Source: Anaerolineales bacterium (GTDB lineage Bacteria; Chloroflexota; Anaerolineae; Anaerolineales; UBA4823). Taken from it: DNA of 10,785 nucleotides. The notes under the pieces were generated by a model, which saw nothing but the letters and a program-made list of their open reading frames with translations, was not told where the DNA came from and did not search any database. The stretch is taken from positions 1-10,785 of the forward strand of contig JADYYC010000313.1 of assembly GCA_020853835.1 (NCBI GenBank). Reading direction: 5' to 3'. A program made the position numbers and the translations under genes. This document shows positions 1-6,610 of the stretch, piece by piece (position 1 is the first letter of the stretch; every line of letters begins with the position of its first letter).

Positions 1-835
1 CCGGGCCGAGGATGGCGCCCTGCACGCTGGCCGAGGGGTGGATGTACACGGGCGGGACGATCACCGTGCCCTGCCGCTGGAGCGCTTCAGCGGTGTTATC
101 CTGGCCGTTCCGGAGCAGGTAGCGGTTAGTTTCGAGCAGCGCCTCCGAAGTTCCGGCATCCAGCCAGACATCGACCGAATGGGTGCGCATGCGCAGGCCA
201 TCCTCCAGCATGATGTTGACCGCGTCGGCGAGGAAATATTCGCCTTTGAGCTGCAGGTCACGCCTGATCTGTTCGTCGATGGCGGCCAACAGCCGGCGGG
301 CGTCCTGGAAGTAATAAAAGCCAACGATCGCCAGGTTGTTTGACATATCGGACGGCTTTTCGATCAACCGCAGCACAAAGCCGTCCTTTCCCACCTCCGC
401 CACGCCGAAGCGGCGCGGGTCAGGGACGGGCTTGACCCACACCACCGCCTCGGCAGTCTCGTTCTTAAGGAAAGAGAGATCCGATTCGATCAGCGTATCG
501 GCGAAGACGACCAACATGGGCCCTTTGAGCACGCCTTCAGCCAGTTTCAATGCATGGGATTGGCCGCGCGGGTTCTCCTGCACGATAAAGTGCGACCTGA
601 TCTGCGGGTATCTCTGGCGGATATGTTCTTCGATCTGGCTGCCCAGATAGCCGACGATGTTGACCAGCTCGATGTTCTGCGGGTCGGGCAGCGTGGAAAG
701 GCTCCCGAGCACGTGATCAAGAACCGTCTTGCCAGCCACGCTGACAAGCTGCTTGGGCTTGCTCCAGGTGTGCGGGCGCAGCCGTGTGCCCAACCCCGCC
801 ATCGGGATAACCACCTTCAAGGTATCATCACTCAT
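1..835 (-). CDS. Sugar-1-phosphate nucleotidyltransferase (RmlA/GlmU-like), C-terminus cut by the window edge
   Basis: Transfers a nucleotidyl group from an NTP to a sugar 1-phosphate, giving an activated NDP-sugar for glycan or cell-surface synthesis in the cytoplasm. The reading frame is open from 835 to base 1 (278 residues visible). Seen: the NTP-binding signature G-L-G-T-R-L-R-P at about residues 14-21 with following Pro-Lys (K28); the metal-binding Asp in V-F-A-D (about 113); an E-K-P motif at about 159-161; G-E-Y-F-L-A-D-A at about 198-205; and V-W-L-D-A-G-T at about 223-229. From about residue 260 the sequence (P-P-V-Y-I-H-P-S-A-S-V-Q-G) starts to look like a left-handed beta-helix, so the full protein is probably the two-domain type. 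Sugar and base specificity cannot be read from this. An AAAGGA motif lies 7 bases before the chosen ATG; an adjacent in-frame ATG at 838-836 is only 4 bases from it and is the alternative. A good promoter lies upstream. Confidence 0.9.
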   Translation of the reverse strand, partial: MSDDTLKVVIPMAGLGTRLRPHTWSKPKQLVSVAGKTVLDHVLGSLSTLPDPQNIELVNIVGYLGSQIEEHIRQRYPQIRSHFIVQENPRGQSHALKLAEGVLKGPMLVVFADTLIESDLSFLKNETAEAVVWVKPVPDPRRFGVAEVGKDGFVLRLIEKPSDMSNNLAIVGFYYFQDARRLLAAIDEQIRRDLQLKGEYFLADAVNIMLEDGLRMRTHSVDVWLDAGTSEALLETNRYLLRNGQDNTAEALQRQGTVIVPPVYIHPSASVQGAILGP

Positions 836-908
836 CATTTTTTCCTTTACACGCCCGCCTCACCCCACAACACTCCCAGAAAGCTGAGATGGCGATACAT
901 CTGAAATG

Positions 909-937
909 ATTCTAGAGGCAATCCGGAGCGGCGTCAA
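909..937 (-). promoter_or_regulatory. Sigma70-type promoter of the nucleotidyltransferase gene
   Basis: On the minus strand a -35 box TTGACG (937-932, 5 of 6 to consensus) and a -10 box TAGAAT (914-909, 5 of 6) are separated by exactly 17 bases. Transcription would start near 902, giving a leader of roughly 65 bases before the start codon at 835. This is the strongest promoter-like sequence in the window and suggests that the nucleotidyltransferase is transcribed separately from the aldo/keto reductase upstream. Confidence 0.75.
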
Positions 938-966
938 GCGATGGAAATCACAGCTTGAGGCATGTC

Positions 967-997
967 GAAAATCCCTCCAAGTTGGATTCCCCGGAGG
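967..997 (-). terminator. Weak terminator-like hairpin after the aldo/keto reductase
   Basis: Reading the minus strand, CCTCC (997-993) can pair with GGAGG (978-974) across a 14-base loop and is followed by GATTTT. It lies 25 bases past the reductase stop and upstream of the next promoter, the expected place for a terminator. The stem is short and the T run is only four bases, so efficiency would be low. The same bases can also form a competing TCCAA/TTGGA palindrome at 976-986. Confidence 0.3.
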
Positions 998-1021
998 CAG
1001 CGTGGGGTTGATAGGCGAATG

Positions 1022-2002
1022 TCAGCTATGACCACTCACCTCGTGCGGCTCGTAGAGCTCCTCCAGGAATGCGATATCCTCATCTGCCAGCCTGATCTGC
1101 AAAGCCTCGACGGCCTGCTCCAGGTGGTGCATGCGGGTCGCACCGATGATCGGCGCGCTGACGCCCGGCTTGCTCAGCAGCCAGGCCAGCGCGACCTGGG
1201 CGGGCTGGACCGAGAGCCTTTCCGCCAGCGCCGCCACCCGCTCGACGATTTGATGATCGGTCGCGCCGCGATAGAGCTGGCGCAAGAATTCGTCGCTCTG
1301 GGAGCGTTTTGTATCGCTAAAACCACCCGGCTGGCGCTTGCCTGCCAGCATACCGCGCGCCAGCGGGCTCCAGGGGATGACCCCCACCCCCTCCCACAGG
1401 CAGAGCGGTATCATTTCGCGCTCTTCTTCACGATAGAGCAGATTATAGTGGTTCTGCATCGAGACAAAGCGCGTCCAGCCGTGCAAATCCGCCAGGTAAA
1501 GCGCCCGCGCGAATTGCCAGGCGTACATGCTCGAAGCGCCGATGTAGCGCGCCTTGCCAGACCGAACCACGTCGTTCAACGCTTCGAGCGTCTCTTCCAG
1601 GGGGGTCTCTGGATCGTAGCGATGGATCTGGTACAGGTCGACATAATCGACGCCGAGCCGGCGCAGCGACTGGTCAATCGAGCGCATGATATGGAGGCGC
1701 GAAAGGCCGCGCTCGTTCGGGCCGTCGCCAAATGGGTGGAAGACTTTGGTCGCGATCACCACTTCTTCGCGGCGGGCGAAATCGCGCAGCGCCCGCCCGG
1801 TCACCTCCTCGCTCACGCCGTGCGAATACATATCCGCGGTGTCGAAAAAGTTAATCCCAAGCTCAAGGGCGCGCTTGAAGAACGGGCGGCTGGCTTCTTC
1901 ATCGAGGACCCAGTCGCGCCACTGCGGGGCGCCGTAACTCATCGCCCCCAGGCAGATGCGCGAGACCTTGAGCCCGGTCCGTCCCAGGTTGACGTATTGC
2001 AT
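1022..2002 (-). CDS. Aldo/keto reductase
   Basis: An NAD(P)H-dependent oxidoreductase of the aldo/keto reductase superfamily (TIM barrel, cytoplasmic) that reduces aldehyde or ketone groups. The 326-residue length is typical. Seen: an N-terminal Y-V-N-L-G-R-T-G-L-K-V-S strand; the catalytic tetrad as D54 (F-F-D-T-A-D-M-Y-S), Y59, K86 (V-V-I-A-T-K) and H127 (Y-Q-I-H-R-Y-D); the W-S-P-L-A-R-G-M-L loop; and a C-terminal cofactor-binding G-A-T-R. The pattern resembles the YajO/YghZ-type subgroup rather than AKR1-type reductases, but the substrate is unknown. The ATG is supported by AAAGGAG (2016-2010) 7 bases upstream. The gene follows the oligopeptidase stop by 21 bases, and its ribosome binding site lies in that gap, so the two are probably one transcript. 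Confidence 0.93.
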   Translation of the reverse strand: MQYVNLGRTGLKVSRICLGAMSYGAPQWRDWVLDEEASRPFFKRALELGINFFDTADMYSHGVSEEVTGRALRDFARREEVVIATKVFHPFGDGPNERGLSRLHIMRSIDQSLRRLGVDYVDLYQIHRYDPETPLEETLEALNDVVRSGKARYIGASSMYAWQFARALYLADLHGWTRFVSMQNHYNLLYREEEREMIPLCLWEGVGVIPWSPLARGMLAGKRQPGGFSDTKRSQSDEFLRQLYRGATDHQIVERVAALAERLSVQPAQVALAWLLSKPGVSAPIIGATRMHHLEQAVEALQIRLADEDIAFLEELYEPHEVSGHS

Positions 2003-2023
2003 GTTGCAGCTCCTTTCTGTTAG

Positions 2024-3754
2024 CTATGAAATCGCATCCAGCGCTTCGATGGTGCGGAGGCCGAGATCGACCGCCCGCTGGAGGGTTTCGGCGTCAAAAG
2101 CAAAGCGCGCGCCGGCAGCCTGAAAAAGCTGGGGCAAAGAGGCGGTCCCGCCCAGGGCGAGCGCTTTGCGATAGGCTGCCACCGCCCCGGCTTGATCCTG
2201 CAGGGCGTTTTGCCAGACCTGAAACGCGCCCAACTGAGCCAGGCCGTATTCGACGTAGTAGAAGGGTTCCTGCAAGATGTGCAGCTTGCGCTGCCAGCCG
2301 GTCATCCGCTCCTCCTCCAGCCCGCTCCAATCCACACCGGTCATGAAGCGCTCCCACAGCGCGGACCACTCCCGATCGCATTGCGATGGATCCACGGCCT
2401 GGGCGGGGTGCGCGTATGCCCAGTGCTGGAAGGCGTCTACAACCGCCATATAAGGCCAAAACAGGATGGCGCCTTCCAGAAACTCGCTGCGCGCCCGGGC
2501 TGCTTCTGCCTCGGTGTAAAACCCGCCCTGATCGCGGGTCAGGTACGGCGCGCCGAGCAGCTCCATAGCCATCGAGGCGACCTCCATAAACTCGAGCCCG
2601 ATGCGTTTTTGCTGAAAATAGGGGAGGTGGTTGGTCTCGAAGACATGAAAGGCGTGCCCGCCTTCGTGGAGCAGCGTCTGGACGTCTTCGTGCGTGCCGA
2701 CTGCGTTCATCAAGATGAACGGTCGCTGCGAGACGGGAAAGTCGGTGCAATAACCGCCCGGCGCTTTGCCCTTGCGGTTATCCAGGTCGAGCAGGTTTTC
2801 ACGCCGCATAATCGCAAAATACTCGCTCAAGCGCGGGTCGACGCGGCGGAAGATGCGTTCCATGCCCTCTACGAGCTGTTCCACCCGCTCAAACGGTCGC
2901 AATGGCGGGCGGCTGTGAGGATCCACCAGCAAGTCCCAGGGGCGCAGCCGGGCCAGGCCGAGCTGCGCCGCGCGGCGCTGATACAAGTATCCGGCTGCCG
3001 GAACGACGACTTTTTCGATCGCGGCGTGGAAGCGGGCGCAGTCCTCGGGGGTGTAATCGAAGCGCAGCATCTTCTTCCAACGATAGGCGCGGTAATCGGG
3101 CAGGCCGAGATTGGCAGCCAGGCGCGTGCGGAGGTTGAACAGCTCGCCCCAGAGCGCGTTGATAGCCTGGCGATCTTCGAGCCAGCGGCGCATCGCGAGC
3201 CGCCAGGCGGCCTCGCGCAGCGGGCGGTCCGGCTGATATTGGGCAGACTCGAGTTGAAGCAGGGTGACATCCTTGCCCTGCCACTCGACGCTCTGCTCAC
3301 CGATGATCCTGTCGTACTTCGAGCCGAGCTTCATCTCCTCGGCCAGCAAGGGGAGGTTGGCCGGGCTGAAGACCTGCGCCTCAGCTTGCAGATTGCGCAA
3401 GGGAAGCTCGAAGCCGTCCGGCTGCAGCCCGCTTTGCAGCAGCTTTTCTTTCAGCTTCTGTCCGGCCGCTTCGGCGTTGGCGAAGATTTCATCCAAAAAG
3501 CGGTTGTAGCGTGTTTCGGCAGACTGGTCGTTCGTGTCCACAGTGACGCCGACGTACAAACGCTGGTAGGTCTCGTAGATCAACCCGGACAAACGCGACC
3601 AGCCCTCCAGCCAGGAGGCGATGTTCTCCGAGTTGAGTGAATACCTCTCGAGCTGCTCGAAGAAGGGTTCGATCTGCGGCCAGGACCAATCGATAAACGC
3701 GACAGGGTCTGCCGGCAGCGCTTCAGGCAGGTTATGCATCAGGTTGTTATCCAT
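2024..3754 (-). CDS. M3-family oligoendopeptidase (PepF-like zinc metallopeptidase)
   Basis: A cytoplasmic zinc metallopeptidase that cleaves short peptides, probably in peptide turnover. The 576-residue protein carries the family hallmark H-E-G-G-H at 363-367, with H363 and H367 as zinc ligands and E364 as the catalytic acid/base. E391 in M-E-V-A-S-M-A-M-E, 24 residues further on, is the expected third ligand. The conserved block with G-G-Y-C-T-D-F-P (333-340) and L-M-N-A-V-G-T-H-E-D-V (348-358) precedes the active site. The tyrosine-rich E-P-F-Y-Y-V-E-Y (496-503) matches the C-terminal substrate-binding Tyr region. There is no signal peptide. The ATG at 3754 has GAAAGG 5 bases upstream; a second in-frame ATG at codon 6 lacks a close Shine-Dalgarno. 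A possible extended -10 promoter and a GC-rich stem-loop lie upstream. The aldo/keto reductase follows and is probably co-transcribed. Confidence 0.95.
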   Translation of the reverse strand: MDNNLMHNLPEALPADPVAFIDWSWPQIEPFFEQLERYSLNSENIASWLEGWSRLSGLIYETYQRLYVGVTVDTNDQSAETRYNRFLDEIFANAEAAGQKLKEKLLQSGLQPDGFELPLRNLQAEAQVFSPANLPLLAEEMKLGSKYDRIIGEQSVEWQGKDVTLLQLESAQYQPDRPLREAAWRLAMRRWLEDRQAINALWGELFNLRTRLAANLGLPDYRAYRWKKMLRFDYTPEDCARFHAAIEKVVVPAAGYLYQRRAAQLGLARLRPWDLLVDPHSRPPLRPFERVEQLVEGMERIFRRVDPRLSEYFAIMRRENLLDLDNRKGKAPGGYCTDFPVSQRPFILMNAVGTHEDVQTLLHEGGHAFHVFETNHLPYFQQKRIGLEFMEVASMAMELLGAPYLTRDQGGFYTEAEAARARSEFLEGAILFWPYMAVVDAFQHWAYAHPAQAVDPSQCDREWSALWERFMTGVDWSGLEEERMTGWQRKLHILQEPFYYVEYGLAQLGAFQVWQNALQDQAGAVAAYRKALALGGTASLPQLFQAAGARFAFDAETLQRAVDLGLRTIEALDAIS

Positions 3755-3818
3755 GCCGGCCTTTCTATTGGAAGAATTGAATATGAGAGCTGGCGCAGGT
3801 CAGGCGGCGAATTCACAA

Positions 3819-3857
3819 CCCCGGCCTTTGGACGTATCCGTTGCAGATCTGCCGGGG
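3819..3857 (-). other. GC-rich stem-loop in the oligoendopeptidase leader
   Basis: On the minus strand CCCCGGC (3857-3851) is perfectly complementary to GCCGGGG (3825-3819), a 7-base-pair GC-only stem with a 25-base loop. The loop begins inside a perfect ten-base palindrome, GCAGATCTGC (3852-3843). It lies about 46 bases past the esterase stop and about 65 bases before the oligopeptidase start. It could serve as a terminator for the esterase or as a structured leader for the oligopeptidase. There is no T run after it. Confidence 0.35.
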
Positions 3858-3886
3858 AGCATAAGCCGTCTGAACGGGCGCGCGAG

Positions 3887-3895
3887 ATTATAACA
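3887..3895 (-). promoter_or_regulatory. Possible extended -10 promoter for the oligoendopeptidase operon
   Basis: The minus strand reads TGTTATAAT, a perfect TATAAT (3892-3887) preceded by the TGn of an extended -10 element, directly after the esterase stop codon. No convincing -35 box is seen at the expected spacing, as is common for extended -10 promoters. Transcription would begin near 3880, giving a leader of about 125 bases that includes the stem-loop at 3819-3857. Confidence 0.45.
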
Positions 3896-3902
3896 CTTCG
3901 CT

Positions 3903-4880
3903 TTACCAGTCCCGGGCATACCAGCGCAGGTAGAGCGGCATGTGTTCGGTCCAGTAGGCTTCGTTGTGATAACCCGAGAACAGGTGCCATTCGTGCGGAA
4001 TATCTTTTTCGTTCAGAAGCTGTTCGAACCAGGTGGCAGAACGCAGAATCTCGGGCCGGTCGCGGTCGCCGATGTCGATGAAAATCCTGGGCATGGCGTC
4101 CGGCGGTATGGCGTCTAGAAGCGTGCGCATGGATTGGGCGTCGGTATGAAAAACAGCCGGGCTGTGCGCCCCGATCGCTCCGAAGATTTCCCAATACACC
4201 AGGCCGAAGTGGACCGCCCAGCCGCCCCCGCGCGAGAGCCCGCCAACGGCGCGCGCCTGGGCGGTCGGGCGGGTGCGGTACGTGGCGTCGATGTGCGGGA
4301 CGAGCACTTCAACCAGCGCCTGTGCAAAGCCGCTCTCGGTCGGCTGACCGCCGTAACGTTCATAGGGCATGACGATGATGAGCGGTGAAATTTCACCCGC
4401 GGCGATCAGTTGATCGGCTGCCTCGTCCGCGCCGATGCGATCCCACTGCTCGTCGGGAAAACCCTGCCCGTGGATCAGGTACAGCACGGGGTAGCGTTGA
4501 TCCAAAAGGTCGTGATAACAGGGGGGAAGATAGACGCGGTAGACGAGCGGAGTGCGGAGCAGCTTTGTCGCCAGGCTGCCGTGGATGATGGATCCGCCCT
4601 GCTGCAGACAGGGAGGCGAATCGGGCGTTGCCGTCGGAGTTGGAGAAGGCGATGCCGAGGGTAAACGGGCCAGGCCGGGCCTAGAGGTGGGTGAAGCAGC
4701 CGGGGGAGCGGTGCGGGTCGGCGTAGGGGTCGGGCTCGCAGAGGGTGTGGGCGGCGTCAGGGTTTCCGCTGGAGAGGTAGTCACGGCGGACGTCTGGAAT
4801 CCCTTTTGCTCAACTTCAACGCAGGCGCCGAGGCCGGGAAAGAGGACAAATAAAACCAACAGCCAACGCAGGCCGGTCAA
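3903..4880 (-). CDS. Secreted lipoprotein esterase, alpha/beta hydrolase (esterase D / enterochelin-esterase-like fold)
   Basis: A predicted extracytoplasmic, lipid-anchored serine esterase; its ester substrate is unknown. From the chosen TTG start the protein has 325 residues: a hydrophobic signal segment ending in the lipobox L-G-A-C (Cys20), a Ser/Thr/Pro-rich linker at about 32-89, then an alpha/beta hydrolase domain. Seen in that domain: L-Y-L-I-H-G-Q-G (oxyanion region), the nucleophile elbow G-L-S-R-G (Ser216), I-G-D-R-D (Asp272 or Asp274) and G-Y-H-N-E-A-Y-W (His305). This is the order and spacing of PF00756-type esterases. The frame stays open upstream to TTG at 5003, which would add 41 residues before the signal peptide and has no Shine-Dalgarno. 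TTG 4880 has GGAG (4888-4885) 4 bases upstream and places the signal segment at the N-terminus. TTG 4919 would give a more basic n-region but lacks a ribosome site. The start is therefore uncertain. Confidence 0.85.
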   Translation of the reverse strand: MTGLRWLLVLFVLFPGLGACVEVEQKGFQTSAVTTSPAETLTPPTPSASPTPTPTRTAPPAASPTSRPGLARLPSASPSPTPTATPDSPPCLQQGGSIIHGSLATKLLRTPLVYRVYLPPCYHDLLDQRYPVLYLIHGQGFPDEQWDRIGADEAADQLIAAGEISPLIIVMPYERYGGQPTESGFAQALVEVLVPHIDATYRTRPTAQARAVGGLSRGGGWAVHFGLVYWEIFGAIGAHSPAVFHTDAQSMRTLLDAIPPDAMPRIFIDIGDRDRPEILRSATWFEQLLNEKDIPHEWHLFSGYHNEAYWTEHMPLYLRWYARDW

Positions 4881-4896
4881 CTTGCTCCAAAGTTTG

Positions 4897-4994
4897 CGCC
4901 GGTGATCCGGCGGATACAATAGAATGCGCCGCAGGATAAAAATCCTCCGACGCTCAGCATTCCACAATAACGACGGGCGGGTTAAAGATAACCC
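4897..4994 (-). other. Leader with three consecutive perfect stem-loops between spoVS and the esterase
   Basis: In minus-strand order: GGGTTA/TAACCC with a 4-base loop (4994-4979); AGGAT/ATCCT with loop TTTT (4946-4933); and CGCCGG/CCGGCG with loop ATCA (4912-4897). All three are perfect stems of 5-6 base pairs. The first lies 16 bases beyond the spoVS stop and could be its terminator. The last ends 16 bases before the proposed esterase TTG. No good T run follows any of them. The array argues that this stretch is a structured untranslated leader and not the N-terminal extension that the open frame would allow. Confidence 0.4.
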
Positions 4995-5010
4995 TGCGGT
5001 CAATGCTTAA

Positions 5011-5271
5011 TCAGCGCAACTCCACGATGAATTTGATCGCGGTGCGAATTTTACCATCGATCTCTACATCCACAAATTCGGGCGTAAAGATGATCTCGTA
5101 GCCATCTTCTTTCAAGTAACCTTTGGCGAGGGCGAGCGCTTTTATCGCCTGGTTGACTGCGATAGCCCCGATCGCCTGGACCTCGGCGCGTTTATTTTCA
5201 CGAAAGACGCCCGCAATAGCACCTGCGACGGCAGAAGTGCGCGAAGTACCCGAAACCTTTATGATGCTCAT
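5011..5271 (-). CDS. spoVS: Stage V sporulation protein S (SpoVS) family protein
   Basis: An 86-residue protein matching the SpoVS family (Alba-like fold, possible nucleic-acid binding) along its whole length: I-I-K-V-S-G-T-S-R-T-S-A-V-A-G-A-I-A-G at the N-terminus, then V-Q-A-I-G-A-I-A-V-N-Q-A-I-K-A at about 32-46, and I-D-G-K-I-R-T-A-I-K-F-I-V-E at the C-terminus. In Bacillus SpoVS affects sporulation. Homologues are widespread in bacteria that are not known to sporulate, where the role is unclear, so a sporulation role should not be assumed here. The frame continues 34 codons upstream, but family length (about 86) and AAGGGG (5285-5280) 8 bases before this ATG fix the start. The gene has its own promoter and a leader that can pair with its ribosome site. 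The esterase lies downstream on the same strand. Confidence 0.93.
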   Translation of the reverse strand: MSIIKVSGTSRTSAVAGAIAGVFRENKRAEVQAIGAIAVNQAIKALALAKGYLKEDGYEIIFTPEFVDVEIDGKIRTAIKFIVELR

Positions 5272-5276
5272 AGTGT

Positions 5277-5319
5277 GTACCCCTTGTCCGCAGTTTTCGT
5301 GCTTCAAAGCGAAAGGTAC
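5277..5319 (-). promoter_or_regulatory. Possible stem sequestering the spoVS ribosome binding site
   Basis: In the predicted leader, GTACCTTT (5319-5312) can pair with AGGGGTAC (5284-5277): eight consecutive pairs, two of them G-U. This occludes most of the AAGGGG Shine-Dalgarno (5285-5280). The enclosed loop can form its own small hairpin (TTTC with GAAA plus GCT with AGC). This arrangement would allow translational control. No known riboswitch class is recognised. Confidence 0.35.
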
Positions 5320-5344
5320 GCTATCCAAAGAATGCGTATTAATC

Positions 5345-5373
5345 ATTTTACTGGATTTTAGATTGCAAAGCAA
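5345..5373 (-). promoter_or_regulatory. Sigma70-type promoter of spoVS
   Basis: On the minus strand -35 TTGCTT (5373-5368, 3 of 6) and -10 TAAAAT (5350-5345, 5 of 6) are separated by 17 bases inside a clearly AT-rich divergent intergenic region. Transcription would start near 5338 and give a leader of about 65 bases. Confidence 0.55.
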
Positions 5374-5421
5374 GCATTATTTTTATGGTCGTCAAAAGGG
5401 CCATTTTTGTTCTTTTTGTTG

Positions 5422-5432
5422 TAAACTATAGA
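5422..5432 (+). promoter_or_regulatory. Possible -10 element for a leaderless aminotransferase mRNA
   Basis: Just before the aminotransferase ATG (5434) the sequence reads TAAACTATAGA. Taking TAAACT (5422-5427) as the -10 box puts the transcription start at about the A of the ATG, which fits the absence of any Shine-Dalgarno. No good -35 is seen, only a T-rich tract at 5404-5420. This is a weak call. Confidence 0.25.
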
Positions 5433-5433
5433 C

Positions 5434-6549
5434 ATGATCAGCGACTTGAACACCTCCACACGTTTTTTGCTCGGGCCGGGCCCGAGCATGGTGCCGCCGC
5501 GGGTGCTGCGCGCCATGGCATCCCCGCTGGTCGGGCATCTGGACCCCGAGTTTTTACGGGTGATGGAAGATGAACAAACCTTGCTGCGCCTCGTCTTTCA
5601 GACGAAAAACGAGCTTACGCTCGCCGTGCCCGGCACAGGCACCTCAGGCATGGAAGCGGCGCTGTGCAACTTCATCGAACCGGGTGACGCGGTGCTGGTT
5701 GCCATAATGGGGTTCTTTGGAGAGCGGTTAGCGGAAATCGCCAAAAGGTATGGGGCCCAGGTCGACCGGCTGGAGCGCCCCTGGGGCGAGGTTTTCGACC
5801 CGGCTGAAATTGAAGCGGCGCTCAAAGCCCGAAAGTATAAGCTGCTGGCGCTGGTACACGCCGAAACCTCCACCGGCGCACTGCAAACCGGCATACCCGA
5901 GATCGCCTCCGCCGCGCATGAACACGGGTCGCTGCTGGTGCTGGACACGGTCACATCGCTGGGCGGGCTGCCAGTCGAGATCGACCGCTGGGGAGTCGAT
6001 GTCGCCTACAGCGCGGCGCAGAAGAGCCTTTCCTGCCCGCCAGGGCTGGCCCCCATCACCGTGAACGAGCACGCCCGCCAGGCGCTGCAGCAGCGCAAGA
6101 CGCCCGTTGGCAGCTACTACCTGGATTTGATCGGGCTTGAAAAATACTGGGGAGAGCCGCACGCCTATCACCACACCGCGCCGATCAGCCTGCATTACGC
6201 CCTGCGAGAAGGCCTGCGGATCGTGGAAGAAGAGGGCCTGGAACAGCGCTTCGCCCGCCACCGGGCGTTTGCCGAAATGCTCTGGGAAGGGTTGGAAAAC
6301 CTGGACCTGCCGCTGCTGGTCCCCGCGGCTCAGCGGCTGACAACGCTCAGCACACCGCAGATCCCGGCTACAGTCGACGATGCGCTGGTCCGCCGGCGGC
6401 TGCTGGATGAATACAACATCGAGATCGCAGCCGGCTTTGGGCCGCTGAAGGGGAAGGTCTGGCGGATCGGGTTAATGGGCCATAGCAGCCGGCGCGAACA
6501 TGTGCGCTTATTGCTGGGAGCGCTCGAAGACATCCTTATGAATGGGTGA
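5434..6549 (+). CDS. Class V PLP-dependent aminotransferase (alanine-glyoxylate / serine-pyruvate type)
   Basis: A pyridoxal-phosphate enzyme that moves an amino group between an amino acid and a 2-oxo acid. The sequence belongs to the group containing alanine-glyoxylate, serine-glyoxylate and serine-pyruvate aminotransferases; the exact donor and acceptor cannot be read out. The 371-residue length is normal. Seen: the N-terminal L-G-P-G-P-S-M-V-P-P motif (13-22); the phosphate-binding P-G-T-G-T-S-G (66-72); H-A-E-T-S-T-G (142-148); the cofactor-ring Asp171 in D-T-V-T-S-L-G-G; the Schiff-base Lys197 in S-A-A-Q-K-S-L-S; and C-terminal R-I-G-L-M-G with the substrate-carboxylate region. The ATG at 5434 fits the family N-terminus. 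No Shine-Dalgarno precedes it, so translation may be leaderless. It is divergent from spoVS. The TGA stop sits in a small hairpin. Confidence 0.93.
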   Translation: MISDLNTSTRFLLGPGPSMVPPRVLRAMASPLVGHLDPEFLRVMEDEQTLLRLVFQTKNELTLAVPGTGTSGMEAALCNFIEPGDAVLVAIMGFFGERLAEIAKRYGAQVDRLERPWGEVFDPAEIEAALKARKYKLLALVHAETSTGALQTGIPEIASAAHEHGSLLVLDTVTSLGGLPVEIDRWGVDVAYSAAQKSLSCPPGLAPITVNEHARQALQQRKTPVGSYYLDLIGLEKYWGEPHAYHHTAPISLHYALREGLRIVEEEGLEQRFARHRAFAEMLWEGLENLDLPLLVPAAQRLTTLSTPQIPATVDDALVRRRLLDEYNIEIAAGFGPLKGKVWRIGLMGHSSRREHVRLLLGALEDILMNG

Positions 6550-6594
6550 CCCCACCCGAGCTCAGGGCGGCGCCGTGATGGGCGGGCCGCCCGT
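6544..6594 (+). terminator. Two hairpins after the aminotransferase, possible terminator
   Basis: GGGTG (6544-6548) pairs with CACCC (6553-6557) over a 4-base loop, with the TGA stop (6547-6549) inside. A second hairpin, ATGGGCG (6578-6584) with CGCCCGT (6588-6594), has seven pairs (one G-U) and a 3-base loop. Neither is followed by a T run, so intrinsic termination is doubtful. They could protect the 3' end or separate the aminotransferase from the next gene, which starts at 6611. Confidence 0.35.
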
Positions 6595-6610
6595 GACACA
6601 ATAACACGAT

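Noticed and set aside
38..904. Several plus-strand frames of 100-116 codons over the nucleotidyltransferase
   Set aside because: They are antisense or shifted shadows; the minus-strand frame shows an unbroken nucleotidyltransferase.
962..2023. 353-codon plus-strand open frame opposite the aldo/keto reductase
   Set aside because: It is an antisense shadow: the minus strand carries an intact enzyme with all catalytic residues, and the plus-strand translation has no recognisable domain.
2192..3640. 482-codon plus-strand open frame opposite the M3 peptidase
   Set aside because: The minus-strand gene has the full H-E-x-x-H active site. The antisense frame is open because of high GC and has no supported start or domain.
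5272..5373. 34-codon N-terminal extension of spoVS
   Set aside because: Family proteins are about 86 residues, a good Shine-Dalgarno precedes the internal ATG, and the predicted promoter lies within the extension.
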